DNA from: JAGTRB01 sp037439685
Lineage (GTDB): Archaea > Thermoproteota > Bathyarchaeia > TCS64
Direction of reading: 5' to 3'
Length of the DNA stretch: 54,026 nucleotides
Assembly (NCBI GenBank): GCA_037439685.1
Contig: JBBIVO010000004.1
Coordinates: forward strand, 1-54,026
This document shows positions 16,896 through 24,821 of this stretch, in pieces. The notes below the pieces were generated by a model. That model was not told the origin of the DNA. It was given only the letters and a program-made list of their open reading frames with translations, and searched no databases. Numbering within the stretch: position 1 is the stretch's first letter; each line of letters starts with the position of its first letter. A program made the translations under genes and the position numbers.

Positions 16896-18008
16896 TTGAG
16901 CAACACCCTGGGCCTACTATTCAGGGTTACAAGCTTCGGGGAGAGCCATGGGAGGTGCATAGGCGTCGTGGTCGACGGCTGCCCAGCCGGGCTGAGCCTA
17001 AGAGCAGAGGATATACAGGTGGAGCTGGACAGGAGGAGGCCGGCCCAGAGCCCCATAACCAGCCCTAGAGCCGAGGAGGACCGCCTAGAGATCCTCTCAG
17101 GGGTCTTCGACGGATTCACCACCGGAGCCCCGATATGCATGATCGTCTGGAACAGGGGGGCCGACCCATCAAGCTACGATGGCTTGAGGTGGAGGCCAAG
17201 GCCTGGACATGCAGACTACCCCGCCAACGTGAAGTATGGGGGGTTCAACGACCCAAGGGGCGGGGGAAGGTTCTCAGGGAGGATCACGGCCGGATATGTC
17301 ATGGCCGGAGCCCTGGCCAAGCTGGCGCTCCGCCAAGGGCTAAACGTCGAGGTCCTAGCCTACACGAGGGAGATCGGAGGGATAAAAGCCCGAGATCTAA
17401 CCATAGAGGAGGCCAGGGAGGGCGTGGAGAAGAGCCCCGTGAGATGCCCCGACCTAGAGGCATCCAGGAGGATGGAGGAGGCCATCCGGGAGGCCTCAGC
17501 GGAGGGGGACAGCCTGGGCGGGGTGGTGGAGTGCATCGTCGAGAACCCCCCAATCGGCCTGGGAGAGCCCGTATTCGACACCCTCGAGGGGGAGATCTCG
17601 AAGGCTTTATACTCCATACCAGGGGTCAAGGCGGTCGAGTTCGGCCTCGGGATGGAGGCCTCAAGGACGAGAGGCTCGAGGAATAATGACCAGTACAGGC
17701 TCTCAGGGGGAAGGGTCACCTGCCTCACCAATAACGCGGGCGGTATCCTCGGGGGGATGAGCAACGGGATGCCGATAAGGTGCAGGGCGGCCTTCAAGCC
17801 GACCCCATCCATAAGGAGGGCGCAGAGGACCGTCGACCTCTCAAGGATGGAGGAGGCCACCCTCCAGGTGGGAGGCGCCCACGACCCATGCATAGTCCCA
17901 AGGGCCGTCCCGGTTGTGGAGGCGATGGTGGCAGTGGTCCTCGTCGACCAGGCGATGAGGGCCGGCCTCATACCAAGAGTCTTGGGGAGGGGGCGAGGGG
18001 ATGAGTGA
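16896..18008 (+). CDS. aroC: Chorismate synthase
   Basis: Makes chorismate from EPSP and needs reduced FMN. Family signatures are FRVTSFGESHGRCIGVVVDGC at the N-terminus (catalytic His in GESHG), LDRRRPAQSP, the RPGHADYPANVKYGGFNDPRGGGRFSGRIT region (given here by position, residues about 104-135), and the C-terminal FKPTPSIRRAQRTVDL. The length of 370 is normal. It starts at TTG 16896, and its end overlaps the chorismate mutase gene by eight bases. Confidence 0.95.
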   Translation: MSNTLGLLFRVTSFGESHGRCIGVVVDGCPAGLSLRAEDIQVELDRRRPAQSPITSPRAEEDRLEILSGVFDGFTTGAPICMIVWNRGADPSSYDGLRWRPRPGHADYPANVKYGGFNDPRGGGRFSGRITAGYVMAGALAKLALRQGLNVEVLAYTREIGGIKARDLTIEEAREGVEKSPVRCPDLEASRRMEEAIREASAEGDSLGGVVECIVENPPIGLGEPVFDTLEGEISKALYSIPGVKAVEFGLGMEASRTRGSRNNDQYRLSGGRVTCLTNNAGGILGGMSNGMPIRCRAAFKPTPSIRRAQRTVDLSRMEEATLQVGGAHDPCIVPRAVPVVEAMVAVVLVDQAMRAGLIPRVLGRGRGDE

Positions 18009-18279
18009 GGACAAGCTCGAGCAGCTGAGGATGGAGATAGACAGGCTGAACGAGGAGATATTGAGGAGGATCTCGGAGAGGGTGGCCATCTCCACGAGGA
18101 TCGGGGAGGTCAAGAGGAGGATGGGGAGGCCCATAGAGGATCCTGAGAGGGAGGTGAGGGTTATAGAGATGGTGGGGGAGATGGCCGAGAGGCATGGATT
18201 GGACGTGGAGGAGGTGAAGAGGATCTTCAGGGAGATAATAGGGCTCTGCAGAGAGGCCCAAAAGAGGGTTAAAACATGA
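18001..18279 (+). CDS. aroQ: Chorismate mutase, AroQ type
   Basis: Rearranges chorismate to prephenate. The 92-residue, all-helical protein has the AroQ pattern: LRMEIDRLNEEILRRISERV with the first active-site arginine and aspartate, then IGEVKRRMGRPIEDPEREVRV carrying the central lysine and the arginine-glutamate pair. No other domain is attached. ATG 18001 lies within the end of aroC, and the stop overlaps the ATG of pheA, so mutase and dehydratase should be made together. Confidence 0.92.
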   Translation: MSEDKLEQLRMEIDRLNEEILRRISERVAISTRIGEVKRRMGRPIEDPEREVRVIEMVGEMAERHGLDVEEVKRIFREIIGLCREAQKRVKT

Positions 18280-19112
18280 GGATAGCCTTCCAGGGGGAGA
18301 GGGGAGCATACAGCGAGGAGGCCATCATCAGAGCCTTCGGCGAGGCCGCGGAGCCGATGCCGAGGCAAAGCCTCAGAGAGGTGTTCAGCTCCGTGGAGGA
18401 GGGAGAGGCGGAGTATGGCCTCGTGCCGGCTGAGAACACCCTGGAGGGGAGCATCACCCAGACCTACGACCTCCTCCTAGAGTCGAGGCTCAAGGTCAGA
18501 GGGGAGACCATCCTCAGGATAGCCCACTGCCTAATGGCCAACCCAGGCGTCTCGCTGAAAGAGGTTAAAAGGGTATACTCCCACCCCCAAGCCCTCGGGC
18601 AGTGCCACCTATTCATAGAGAGAAAACACCTGGAGGAGGTCCCCACGTACGACACGGCGGGGAGCGCGAGGATGATCAAAGAGAAGGGCCTCAGAGATGC
18701 CGCGGCCATCGCGAGCAGGAGGGCAGCCGAGATCTACGGCTTAACGATCCTCTCAGAGGGGATAGAGGCCAACCCAGAGAACTACACACGCTTCCTCATA
18801 ATAGGCCATGAGGACCACCCCCCAACGGGTAGGGACAAGACCACCCTAGCCTTCAAGATAGAGCACAGGCCAGGAACCCTATTCGGGGCCCTCAAAGGAT
18901 TCGCCGAAAACGGGGTCAACCTGACGAAGATAGAGTCGAGGCCCATCCCAGGAAGACCCTGGGAGTACACCTTCTACATAGACCTAGAGGGGCATAGGGA
19001 GGAGAGGCAGGTGAGGCTCGCCCTCACCGAGCTCGAAAGGGCGGCAACATACATAAAGATCCTCGGATCATATCCGAAGGCCATAGAAAACCAATATAAT
19101 GCGTTGATGTGA
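18276..19112 (+). CDS. pheA: Prephenate dehydratase with ACT domain
   Basis: Converts prephenate to phenylpyruvate for phenylalanine synthesis. The catalytic domain starts FQGERGAYSEEAI and continues with GLVPAENTLEGSITQTYDLL, SHPQALGQC and the NYTRFLIIG motif that carries the catalytic threonine. The C-terminal ACT domain (about residues 185-265) has HRPGTLFGALKGFAENGVNLTKIESRP, with the GALKGF and ESRP elements known to bind phenylalanine for feedback inhibition. The length is 278. It is the last gene of the operon; no tyrA or trp genes follow. Confidence 0.94.
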   Translation: MRIAFQGERGAYSEEAIIRAFGEAAEPMPRQSLREVFSSVEEGEAEYGLVPAENTLEGSITQTYDLLLESRLKVRGETILRIAHCLMANPGVSLKEVKRVYSHPQALGQCHLFIERKHLEEVPTYDTAGSARMIKEKGLRDAAAIASRRAAEIYGLTILSEGIEANPENYTRFLIIGHEDHPPTGRDKTTLAFKIEHRPGTLFGALKGFAENGVNLTKIESRPIPGRPWEYTFYIDLEGHREERQVRLALTELERAATYIKILGSYPKAIENQYNALM

Positions 19113-19133
19113 GGCCCCCCAGAGCCTCAGGAA

Positions 19134-19143
19134 GATTTTAATC
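19134..19143 (+). promoter_or_regulatory. TATA box of the tRNA-Leu gene
   Basis: GATTTTAATC is centred 28 bases before the first base of the tRNA, the expected archaeal promoter spacing, in the short gap after pheA. Confidence 0.55.
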
Positions 19144-19166
19144 TCCCATGGAAAATCTAATTAGCG

Positions 19167-19317
19167 GCGGGGGTTCCCGAGGGGCCAAAGGGGGCAGGCT
19201 TAGGGNNNNNNNNNNNNNNNNNNNNNNNNNNNNNNNNNNNNNNNNNNNNNNNNATGGGGCTCCTGAGACACCTGCTGGACAAGTCCTGCGTGGGTTCGAA
19301 TCCCACCCCCCGCACCA
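19167..19317 (+). tRNA. tRNA-Leu (anticodon UAG), with intron containing an assembly gap
   Basis: The acceptor stem GCGGGGG (19167-19173) pairs with CCCCCGC (19307-19313), followed by A and an encoded CCA. The anticodon stem is GCAGG (19194-19198) with CCTGC after the intron. The loop C-T-T-A-G-G puts TAG at 19201-19203 as the anticodon, so this is leucine. A GGAC/GTCC variable arm and the T arm GTGGGTTCGAATCCCAC confirm a class II tRNA. The intron begins after position 37, the standard archaeal site, and includes 48 N, so its true length is unknown. A second CCA follows the first (19318-19320). An integrase relic lies directly downstream, suggesting use of this gene as an attachment site. 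Confidence 0.88.
19206..19253. other. Assembly gap (48 N)
   Basis: A run of N inside the tRNA-Leu intron. Confidence 0.99.
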
Positions 19318-19384
19318 CCATCCTATTTCAGGTCGTTTGCTTCCATCCCATTCACATCATCACCTTAATCTTTTGATGTCAGAA

Positions 19385-19722
19385 TTATTCTTGGGGCAGA
19401 TCTCTAGATAATATTTCTTCAACCTTCTTCTGAATCATTTGTTTGATTATTCCAGTATCATCATCTTAAGTAGCTCTTCTCCCTTTCTTCTATCCTAAGG
19501 ACAGCTTTCACACTCGATAGCCTTACTTCAATTAGAGCTCTACTTCAGGCGCATTCTCATAGCTTCATATCAAGCATGTCATTGCTTCAATCGTTAATTG
19601 GTTCCTCTTTAACCTTCCCATGAATTTTTAGTATAACCTTCTCTATGTCTCTTCTGCTCAGGTGAATGTAGACGCTTGCCATCTTGCTCCCATACGCACC
19701 GCGTATACAAGGTTTACCATAT
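19385..19722 (-). pseudogene. Tyrosine recombinase (integrase) C-terminal relic
   Basis: On the minus strand one frame reads GAYGSKMASVYIHLSRRDIE then KVILKIHGKVKEEPIND and a stop. This is the end of an archaeal XerA/phage-type tyrosine recombinase: the tyrosine in VYIHLS is the catalytic nucleophile position. Another frame nearer the 3' end gives DDTGIIKQMIQKKVEEILSR then DLPQE and a stop, typical of the basic coiled C-terminus. Several stops and shifts lie between, and the catalytic domain upstream is absent. Its position 70 bases from a tRNA gene is where an integrated element would carry its integrase. Confidence 0.6.
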
Positions 19723-20001
19723 GTGGGGACGTAGTCTAGCAAGCATCCTGTGGAGTCCTGGATAGGTGGGACGACGGGCTCCGGAGGTTAAACTGTAGTT
19801 CACTAGCAGGTTTGGATGATCTTTCCACTGGAGCCGGAGCGAGGGGAAACCTGTAGGGGCAGTATGTGTTTCATGAGAAGATGAGCATACATGGAGATGT
19901 AAGCTTCTGTGCCTTTTAGGGGGTGTTAGGGCAAGGCTATCGACCCTCCTCTAATACACAAAATAACGTTAATAAGTGGGAGGGACAGAATATTATTAAA
20001 G
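19723..20001. other. Non-coding stretch, no gene seen
   Basis: No convincing coding frame. The segment 19740-19930 is GC-richer and has short self-complementary stretches, which could be an old RNA or element end, but I cannot assign it. Confidence 0.3.
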
Positions 20002-20598
20002 TTGATTACACCTCTGTCCGACGAGGAGAAGAGTAGGATACTAAAGGCGCTTGAAGAGGATGCTGAATTCAGATACGCCATAGCAGGCCTAATCGGCATC
20101 TCAGAGACATTGAAGAGGTTAGATAGGCTTGAAGCGAATCAGGAGAAGCTTTGGATGGAGGTCAGGAGCTTGAGGGAAGGTCAGGCTGAGATTTTGAGGG
20201 ATTTGAGGGATCTTGAGGTTGGTTTTGAAAGGCTTACTTTGAGTGTCGAGGATGAGGCTAGGGATGTCATTAGACACAGGCTGAAGGCTGAATTAAATGT
20301 TGACCTAAAGCTGGACAGGATCTGGGTTGATGAGAAGGAGATTGACATTTACGGGGCATCTGATGAGCTCGCTGTAGTGGGCGAGGCTACTGTTAGGCTG
20401 GGTGTTAAGGTGTTGGTTGATCTTGAGGAGAAGATAGATCTCATTAGGAAGATGAGACCAGAGCTGCTGAAACCTAGGTTGATTAAGGTTGTGTACACCG
20501 ACTACGCCCTACCATCGGCCTTAGAGTACGCTAAGGCTCAGGGTATATGGGTCTTAAAATGGAGCGGCGACCTTACACCCCTGATGATACACCAATGA
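20002..20598 (+). CDS. DUF3782-like protein with coiled coil and PD-(D/E)XK-like domain
   Basis: A 198-residue protein of a type common in Thermoproteota. Residues 30-85 form a long coiled coil (LKRLDRLEANQEKLWMEV and onward, heptad leucines). The C-terminal half reads like a PD-(D/E)XK nuclease fold: KLDRIWVDEKEIDIYG, then VVGEATVRLGVKVLVDLEEK, and a strand LIKVVYTDYALPSALEYAKAQGI with a final tryptophan. The EIDIYG and GEA elements are the likely metal-binding core, although the usual lysine is not clearly placed, so activity is uncertain. The start is TTG 20002. It stands alone inside the decayed island and is one of the few intact genes there. Confidence 0.6.
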   Translation: MITPLSDEEKSRILKALEEDAEFRYAIAGLIGISETLKRLDRLEANQEKLWMEVRSLREGQAEILRDLRDLEVGFERLTLSVEDEARDVIRHRLKAELNVDLKLDRIWVDEKEIDIYGASDELAVVGEATVRLGVKVLVDLEEKIDLIRKMRPELLKPRLIKVVYTDYALPSALEYAKAQGIWVLKWSGDLTPLMIHQ

Positions 20599-20872
20599 TA
20601 CATCTTAGTCTTCACGCCGTGGATGTGTCAGGTGACCTTCTGGCTGAGGGTGTTGTGATCTTTAACGCCGTTTTATTAACATCTAGCATGTAAAAGAAAA
20701 CCTGGTAAGAAATCTTCATACAAGCCAAGGTATTTACACGCATCTTGCTGGTTCAAGAGGCCCTCTCAGTCATTAGATGATTCGAATTGAAGAAAACTGA
20801 AGAATTTCTTAAAGATGAACAAGCCGAACTTGGTTTACCTTCAGGTATAAAGATACTTTATCTTCGTCTTGC

Positions 20873-21202
20873 TTGATGTATTTGCTGGAAGACATAGTTG
20901 GAACCTACCTGACAGGTGTCACCGGAATTTTGATTGCTTCCGTGATTGGCGGGCCACTTCACACTCCTACGCTTGTTGAGATTGTTCTGGGCAAGGGAAT
21001 GTTGGATCTAGGGATGTCAAAAGGCGTGTTGCTTAGCTGGCTTGTGGGACAACCCTACGATGTGGCTAACGCATTATCTGTCTCAAGGATAGTACACTGG
21101 AAGGTAGTCCTAACATACATGGTCATAGCTTGGGCAGGCAGCGTGATATTTGGGCTCGTATGGAGTGTTAAGCGGATTCTTATAGGAGATGAATCGGCGT
21201 GA
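20873..21202 (+). pseudogene. Permease (ArsP/DUF318-like) C-terminal fragment
   Basis: The 109-residue reading matches only the end of the predicted permease family that includes ArsP: GGPLHTPTLVEIVLGKGMLD, then GVLLSWLVGQPYDVANALSV and a last membrane helix VVLTYMVIAWAGSVIFGLVW. Full members have about 300 or more residues and eight or so helices, and nothing like the N-terminal part is visible upstream, so this is a truncated gene. It ends by overlapping the GTG of the DUF1805 pseudogene, which preserves the original operon arrangement. Confidence 0.6.
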
Positions 21203-21491
21203 TAGAGATTAAACCTGTTAGCGTAAACGGAAATACGGTTGTTGGGGTGTCAATTGGAGATCCAGATTTTCCCGGAAAGCTGGCCGTCATCGCGTTAATA
21301 GCCAAGAAGGGACTTATATGGGCGCTCTAGATGAACGCAATGTGACAGCGGCCAGAGTAGAAGGGTTGACAAAGATAGAGGACGCCTTAGAAGCGAAGAT
21401 AGAATCTTGCACATTAAGAGCTCGTGTACTAGGTGTTGCAGAAGGCATGACAGGGAAAGACATCCTTACGAAACTTAATGATGGAGGATAA
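21199..21491 (+). pseudogene. DUF1805 protein with one frameshift
   Basis: GTG 21199 opens a frame reading IEIKPVSVNGNTVVGVSIG then KLAVIALIAKKGLIWA and a stop at about 21330. A shift of one base near 21318 restores the rest: DERNVTAARVEGLTKIEDAL, then LRARVLGVAEGMTGKDILTK. Joined, this is a full DUF1805 domain of about 96 residues. A single missing base explains the break. The function of DUF1805 is not known to me. It lies between two other broken genes on the same strand. Confidence 0.65.
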
Positions 21492-21497
21492 ATAATA

Positions 21498-21913
21498 TTG
21501 TTTGAGAAAATTCTAGTTCCGTTAGACGGGTCTGAGCACTCTTTAAGAGCCTTAGATGTTGCAATTCAAGTAACTAAAAAATTAGATTGAAAAATCACTT
21601 TAATATATGTATATTCAATTTGCGGCCTTGCAATATCTCTAACGGCAATCCATGATTTCATTCAGGCAATTCGTAAGGTTGGCACCGGCATCTTGACAGA
21701 TGGTGAAAGGAGGGTAAAGGCTGGAAAGGTTCAAATTGAAACATTGCTGATAGAGGGACACGCAGTTGAGCAGATAGTTAAAGCATGTGGGGAAGGCAGA
21801 TCGACTTTGTCGTGGGTGCAAGGGGCCTAAGCAAGACGAAAGAAATACTTTTGGGAAGCGTAAGCGATGGAGTGACAAGACACGCAGGTTGCCCCGTTCT
21901 TGTGGTGAAGTAG
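21498..21913 (+). pseudogene. Universal stress protein (UspA) with nonsense codon and frameshift
   Basis: TTG 21498 begins FEKILVPLDGSEHSLRALDV, the typical Usp start. An in-frame TGA at about 21588 interrupts it, the same frame goes on (KITLIYVYSICG ... VQIETLLIEGHAVEQIVKAC), and a shift near 21800 gives the nucleotide-binding tail IDFVVGARGLSKTKEILLGS, then VSDGVTRHAGCPVLVVK and TAG. The G-x9-G-S element is intact. Two independent lesions show that the gene is dead unless there are sequencing errors. Confidence 0.7.
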
Positions 21914-21987
21914 CCTAATGCAGGTGTGTAAAATGCTTTTTGAGGGCGATCGAGTTGATTGAAAAAGAAAAATCTTGGTGCTGTGCA

Positions 21988-22187
21988 GTTGTAGGTTATC
22001 TTTTTGTTATTCTTGCTCCTTTGAATGTTCATTATGAGCCTATTGCAAAACTCTTAATGAGAGCTTGACTAGTCAACCTAGCTCATGAAGTTCTGTGAAT
22101 GTGCGAAGCGGGCTTTTTCAGGAGACGGCGGCCCCCTCGGACATTTTTCTGCTGAGCGAATGAATGCGCAAAAAGATAACCTACAAC
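21988..22187. repeat. Pair of exact 18-base inverted repeats flanking 164 bases
   Basis: GTTGTAGGTTATCTTTTT at 21988-22005 is the exact reverse complement of 22170-22187. The enclosed 164 bases hold no gene. The arrangement resembles the terminal repeats of a small non-autonomous element (MITE) or the ends left by a lost insertion sequence. No target duplication is obvious outside the repeats. Confidence 0.6.
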
Positions 22188-22271
22188 GTAACGCCACCAA
22201 ATTTTAGTTGAAGCTTGTTGGAAAATCCTTAATTGGATGTCTGGGTTCCATTAACAATAGGTGTAAGGCCT

Positions 22272-22631
22272 TTGGGGTTTACCTACGTAAAAGTGAGGAT
22301 AGTGAATGCGGAGAAGCCCAGTCTCTCTGATGTGGTTGAGTTGATCGTGGATACGGGTGCGGTGTACACGATAGTTTCAGAGGATATTTTAGAAAAACTT
22401 CAAATTAAGAGGAGGGGAAGGAGGGTTTTTCAAACGGTGAATAAGCAGAAGATCGAACGCGACATCGGAGTAGTTGTAGTCGAGTACATGGATAGAGTAG
22501 CCGGAACAATTGTGATTTTCGGCGAAGACAAAGATACCCCTGTGTTAGGAGTAACTACGCTTGAAGAACTCGGGTTAGAAGTAGATCCCGTGACTAAGCA
22601 ATTGAAACCAATGACACTACTTTTGCTCTGA
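22272..22631 (+). CDS. Small retropepsin-like aspartic protease family protein (copy 1)
   Basis: A single-domain protein resembling retroviral aspartic proteases, which act as dimers. From TTG 22272 it reads MGFTYVKVRIVNAEKPSLSD and then ELIVDTGAVYTIVSEDIL, with VDTGA as the catalytic motif, and ends VLGVTTLEELGLEVDPVTKQ plus KPMTLLLL, the usual C-terminus of this archaeal family. An upstream TTG at 22233 would add 13 residues, but the family starts at GFTYVKV. Substrates of these archaeal proteins are unknown to me. It is intact, within the decayed island, and two relatives lie at 24.8 and 25.3 kb. Confidence 0.75.
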   Translation: MGFTYVKVRIVNAEKPSLSDVVELIVDTGAVYTIVSEDILEKLQIKRRGRRVFQTVNKQKIERDIGVVVVEYMDRVAGTIVIFGEDKDTPVLGVTTLEELGLEVDPVTKQLKPMTLLLL

Positions 22632-22917
22632 TAATTTTTATTTATAAGTTTTTGCAGAATCAACTATTTTAATTTAAGTTTGGGGCTTGAATTAATATAA
22701 CTGGAGAATATCTCTTACCATGTGCATTTAGATCTACTCGAAAATCGATCTATGAGAGATTTTTATGGCGTTCTATTAGAGTGCTGAACAATTATTCGAG
22801 GTTCGAACCAGGATGATAACATACTTCACCAAACCATATCCAAATACTAAGATAGCCTTTCCCGCGGAGACGTAAAACACCGAAAGATTTTGAACTCCTT
22901 CTTTTTAATGGCCCACA

Positions 22918-23422
22918 TCTTTATGCCAGACATCCCTACTATTAAGCCCCTATAGCGATGGGCTTGAGCAGCCCTCCGCCTCCTAGCGTTCTGGGAGTAG
23001 GCTCTGATCGAACGCTGAGCCCTGCCGAGGCGCTTGATGCGGTGGCTGTTGTTCCTGCCCTTCAGGCCGGCGGTCAAGTAGATCTCGTCGAACTCCACGG
23101 CTCCACCCATCTTAACCGGCTGCTCCCCCCTCCTGAGGCTGAGCATCAGCCTCTTCAAGGCCTGAAAACGGTCATGCATCTTCGTTCTAGGAGCCAGCTC
23201 AGGCCCAGGCCAGAGTTGTGCAGACCCAAGAAGAGGAGGATGAGGATGAACCACTCCCTTAAGCTCAGCCTAGAATAGTGGAACATTGTTCCGTCCTGTC
23301 GTTGAAGGCCCTTCCCCAAGCCTTGCAGTAGTGGCGCTTGAGGCCCTGCCCATAACTCCCATGCCCCTTCACCCTCCCAGAGCCGCACCTAGGCAGCAAA
23401 CCCCACCGCGCCACCTAACCAT
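22918..23422 (-). pseudogene. IS1595-like (ISXO2-type) transposase relic
   Basis: The minus strand gives, in changing frames, an N-terminal zinc ribbon (PRCGSGRVKGHGSYGQGLKR then HYCKAWGRAFNDRTEQ), a middle part FHYSRLSLREWFILILLFLG and SWLLERRCMTVFR, and then ALKRLMLSLRRGEQPVKMGG with AVEFDEIYLTAGLKGRNNSH. The first catalytic aspartate of the ISXO2-type DDE domain is in EFDEIYLTAGLKGR. The C-terminal half, with the other catalytic residues, is scrambled or missing. At least two frameshifts occur. I could not find clear terminal inverted repeats. Confidence 0.65.
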
Positions 23423-23521
23423 CCTGAAGAGCCTAGAACAGGCCACCTCATCCGAAAGAGGGTCAAAAATGTCTATAAAGGAACATCAGAAACGGCCACA
23501 AAAATCTTATTAAAGAGCGAA

Positions 23522-23531
23522 AATTTAAAAC
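23522..23531 (+). promoter_or_regulatory. TATA box for the PaREP1-family gene
   Basis: AATTTAAAAC lies about 36 bases before ATG 23562. A GGGGGATGAG Shine-Dalgarno-like stretch precedes the start. Confidence 0.5.
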
Positions 23532-23561
23532 TTCCATGCTTCATCTATTTAGGGGGATGAG

Positions 23562-23963
23562 ATGGGTACAGAGATTGAAGAGCTATCCAAGGATGCTATG
23601 AAGCTGTATGAGGAGGCTCTGAGAGATTTAGAAGCTGGCAGAATAAGGAAGGCTGCGGAAAATGCTTGGTGTGCTACAATAAGGGCTACTGCTGCGTTAT
23701 TAATAGCTAGAGGAAAAGCCAAAGGATGGGAAGATGTGAAATATGCAGGTCCAAGAAGAACACTTTTGGATGAGCTTGAGTCTGAGGATGAGGAGGTAGA
23801 GAAGCTTAGAATGTATGAGAGATACTGCGTACGATCCGATAGCCTACATGGAGCATGCTTCTATGAAGGGATATGTGAGCCATTGGAAAGGAATATCAAA
23901 AGGATAATAGAGACGGTGGACTACATTAAGGATGCAATGAAGCTAGCTGCATTGGTAGAGTAA
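23562..23963 (+). CDS. PaREP1/HEPN-like family protein
   Basis: A 133-residue helical protein of the PaREP1 family, a group expanded in Thermoproteota and related in fold to HEPN domains. The family pattern is SKDAMKLYEEALRDLEAGRI then RKAAENAWCATIRATAALLI, followed by RTLLDELE and the later helix LRMYERYCVRSDSLHGACFY. It is intact. Such proteins often sit beside small partners in toxin-antitoxin-like pairs, but no partner is evident here, only a transposase relic upstream. Function unknown. Confidence 0.7.
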   Translation: MGTEIEELSKDAMKLYEEALRDLEAGRIRKAAENAWCATIRATAALLIARGKAKGWEDVKYAGPRRTLLDELESEDEEVEKLRMYERYCVRSDSLHGACFYEGICEPLERNIKRIIETVDYIKDAMKLAALVE

Positions 23964-24458
23964 ATCTCTAACCTTGTCCTCCTTCTTTGCGATATTTATT
24001 CCACAATCTTAACTAATACTCTGCCACATCCCTTCCAAATGATACACATTAGATGCATACCATCTTTCCGTTGTGCCAATCCGAAGAACCCCTTCACCTG
24101 CGTCCCCTTAAGTGATAAGCTGAGAAAGTAGCTCTAGAGTGCCTGAAGTTTATGTGGATTTGTCGAGATAAGATAAATTTCATAAAATAGTCTATATCAC
24201 TTCAACTACGTCATATAACTTTAGCTATATGTCGTTACATACATCATGACATGTTCTCTCTGCCGAGAAACTGTGCTTTTCCCATGAAATATGTCATAAC
24301 AGGTATATGAGTGGAAACGGCCCCTCTAACACCAATTTCCGATTTAGGTGTGTTCACCTTTATTCATTCTTCTATAATAGCTTGGCTTGATTTCTAAAAC
24401 TATTCTGAATGTGAATGAACGTTAAATAAGCTCTTAGAGTTTCATTGGAGGGGTCTTC
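23964..24458. other. AT-rich stretch with a possible coding relic
   Basis: No intact gene. On the minus strand, 23996-24117 reads SLKGTQVKGFFGLAQRKDGM then HLMCIIWKGCGRVLVKIVE and a stop, which looks like the end of a real protein; a TAG interrupts the same frame a little upstream. I do not recognise the family. A TATA-like GTTAAATAAG at 24421-24430 belongs to the zinc-ribbon pseudogene. Confidence 0.3.
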
Positions 24459-24642
24459 ATGGTTATGAAGATAAAGGTTGATGAGAGAAATATATATGTG
24501 TGAGGCTTGTTTGCTTGGATATTGCGATTAAGCGGCTGCGAAGGCGTGTCAAAAATATTGCTCAAAATATAATTCCTGCTCTTTATAAATAACGATTAAA
24601 GATATATATTTTCCAGGGCGAGATAAGCAGTCTTTGCGTGAA
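24459..24642 (+). pseudogene. Decayed copy of the zinc-ribbon gene at 25977
   Basis: This stretch aligns base by base with the intact small gene at 25977-26165, including the TATA region and the sequence CATTGGA before the start. The cysteine codons are still partly readable (TGTGAGGCTTG and the shared AAAATATTGCTCAAA), but in-frame TGA and TAA codons appear early and near the end. It is therefore the dead partner of a local duplication. Confidence 0.65.
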
Positions 24643-24821
24643 AGCTTTTAATTCTTGATAAGTATTTCCTGGATTTTAGAGCGATATTCACAAATGTAGT
24701 ATTGAACTTTATTTATTCTTTTATAGGATAGCTTTGGCTCTCCTATATGCTTCCATCTCCAATACTTTAATTAACGCTTGAATCCAACATTGATCAAAGA
24801 TGAGCTAACAGGAATAGGGAG

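Noticed and set aside
22795..22816. tRNA T-arm-like GGTTCGAACC
   Set aside because: It is only a short palindrome; no acceptor, D or anticodon stem accompanies it.
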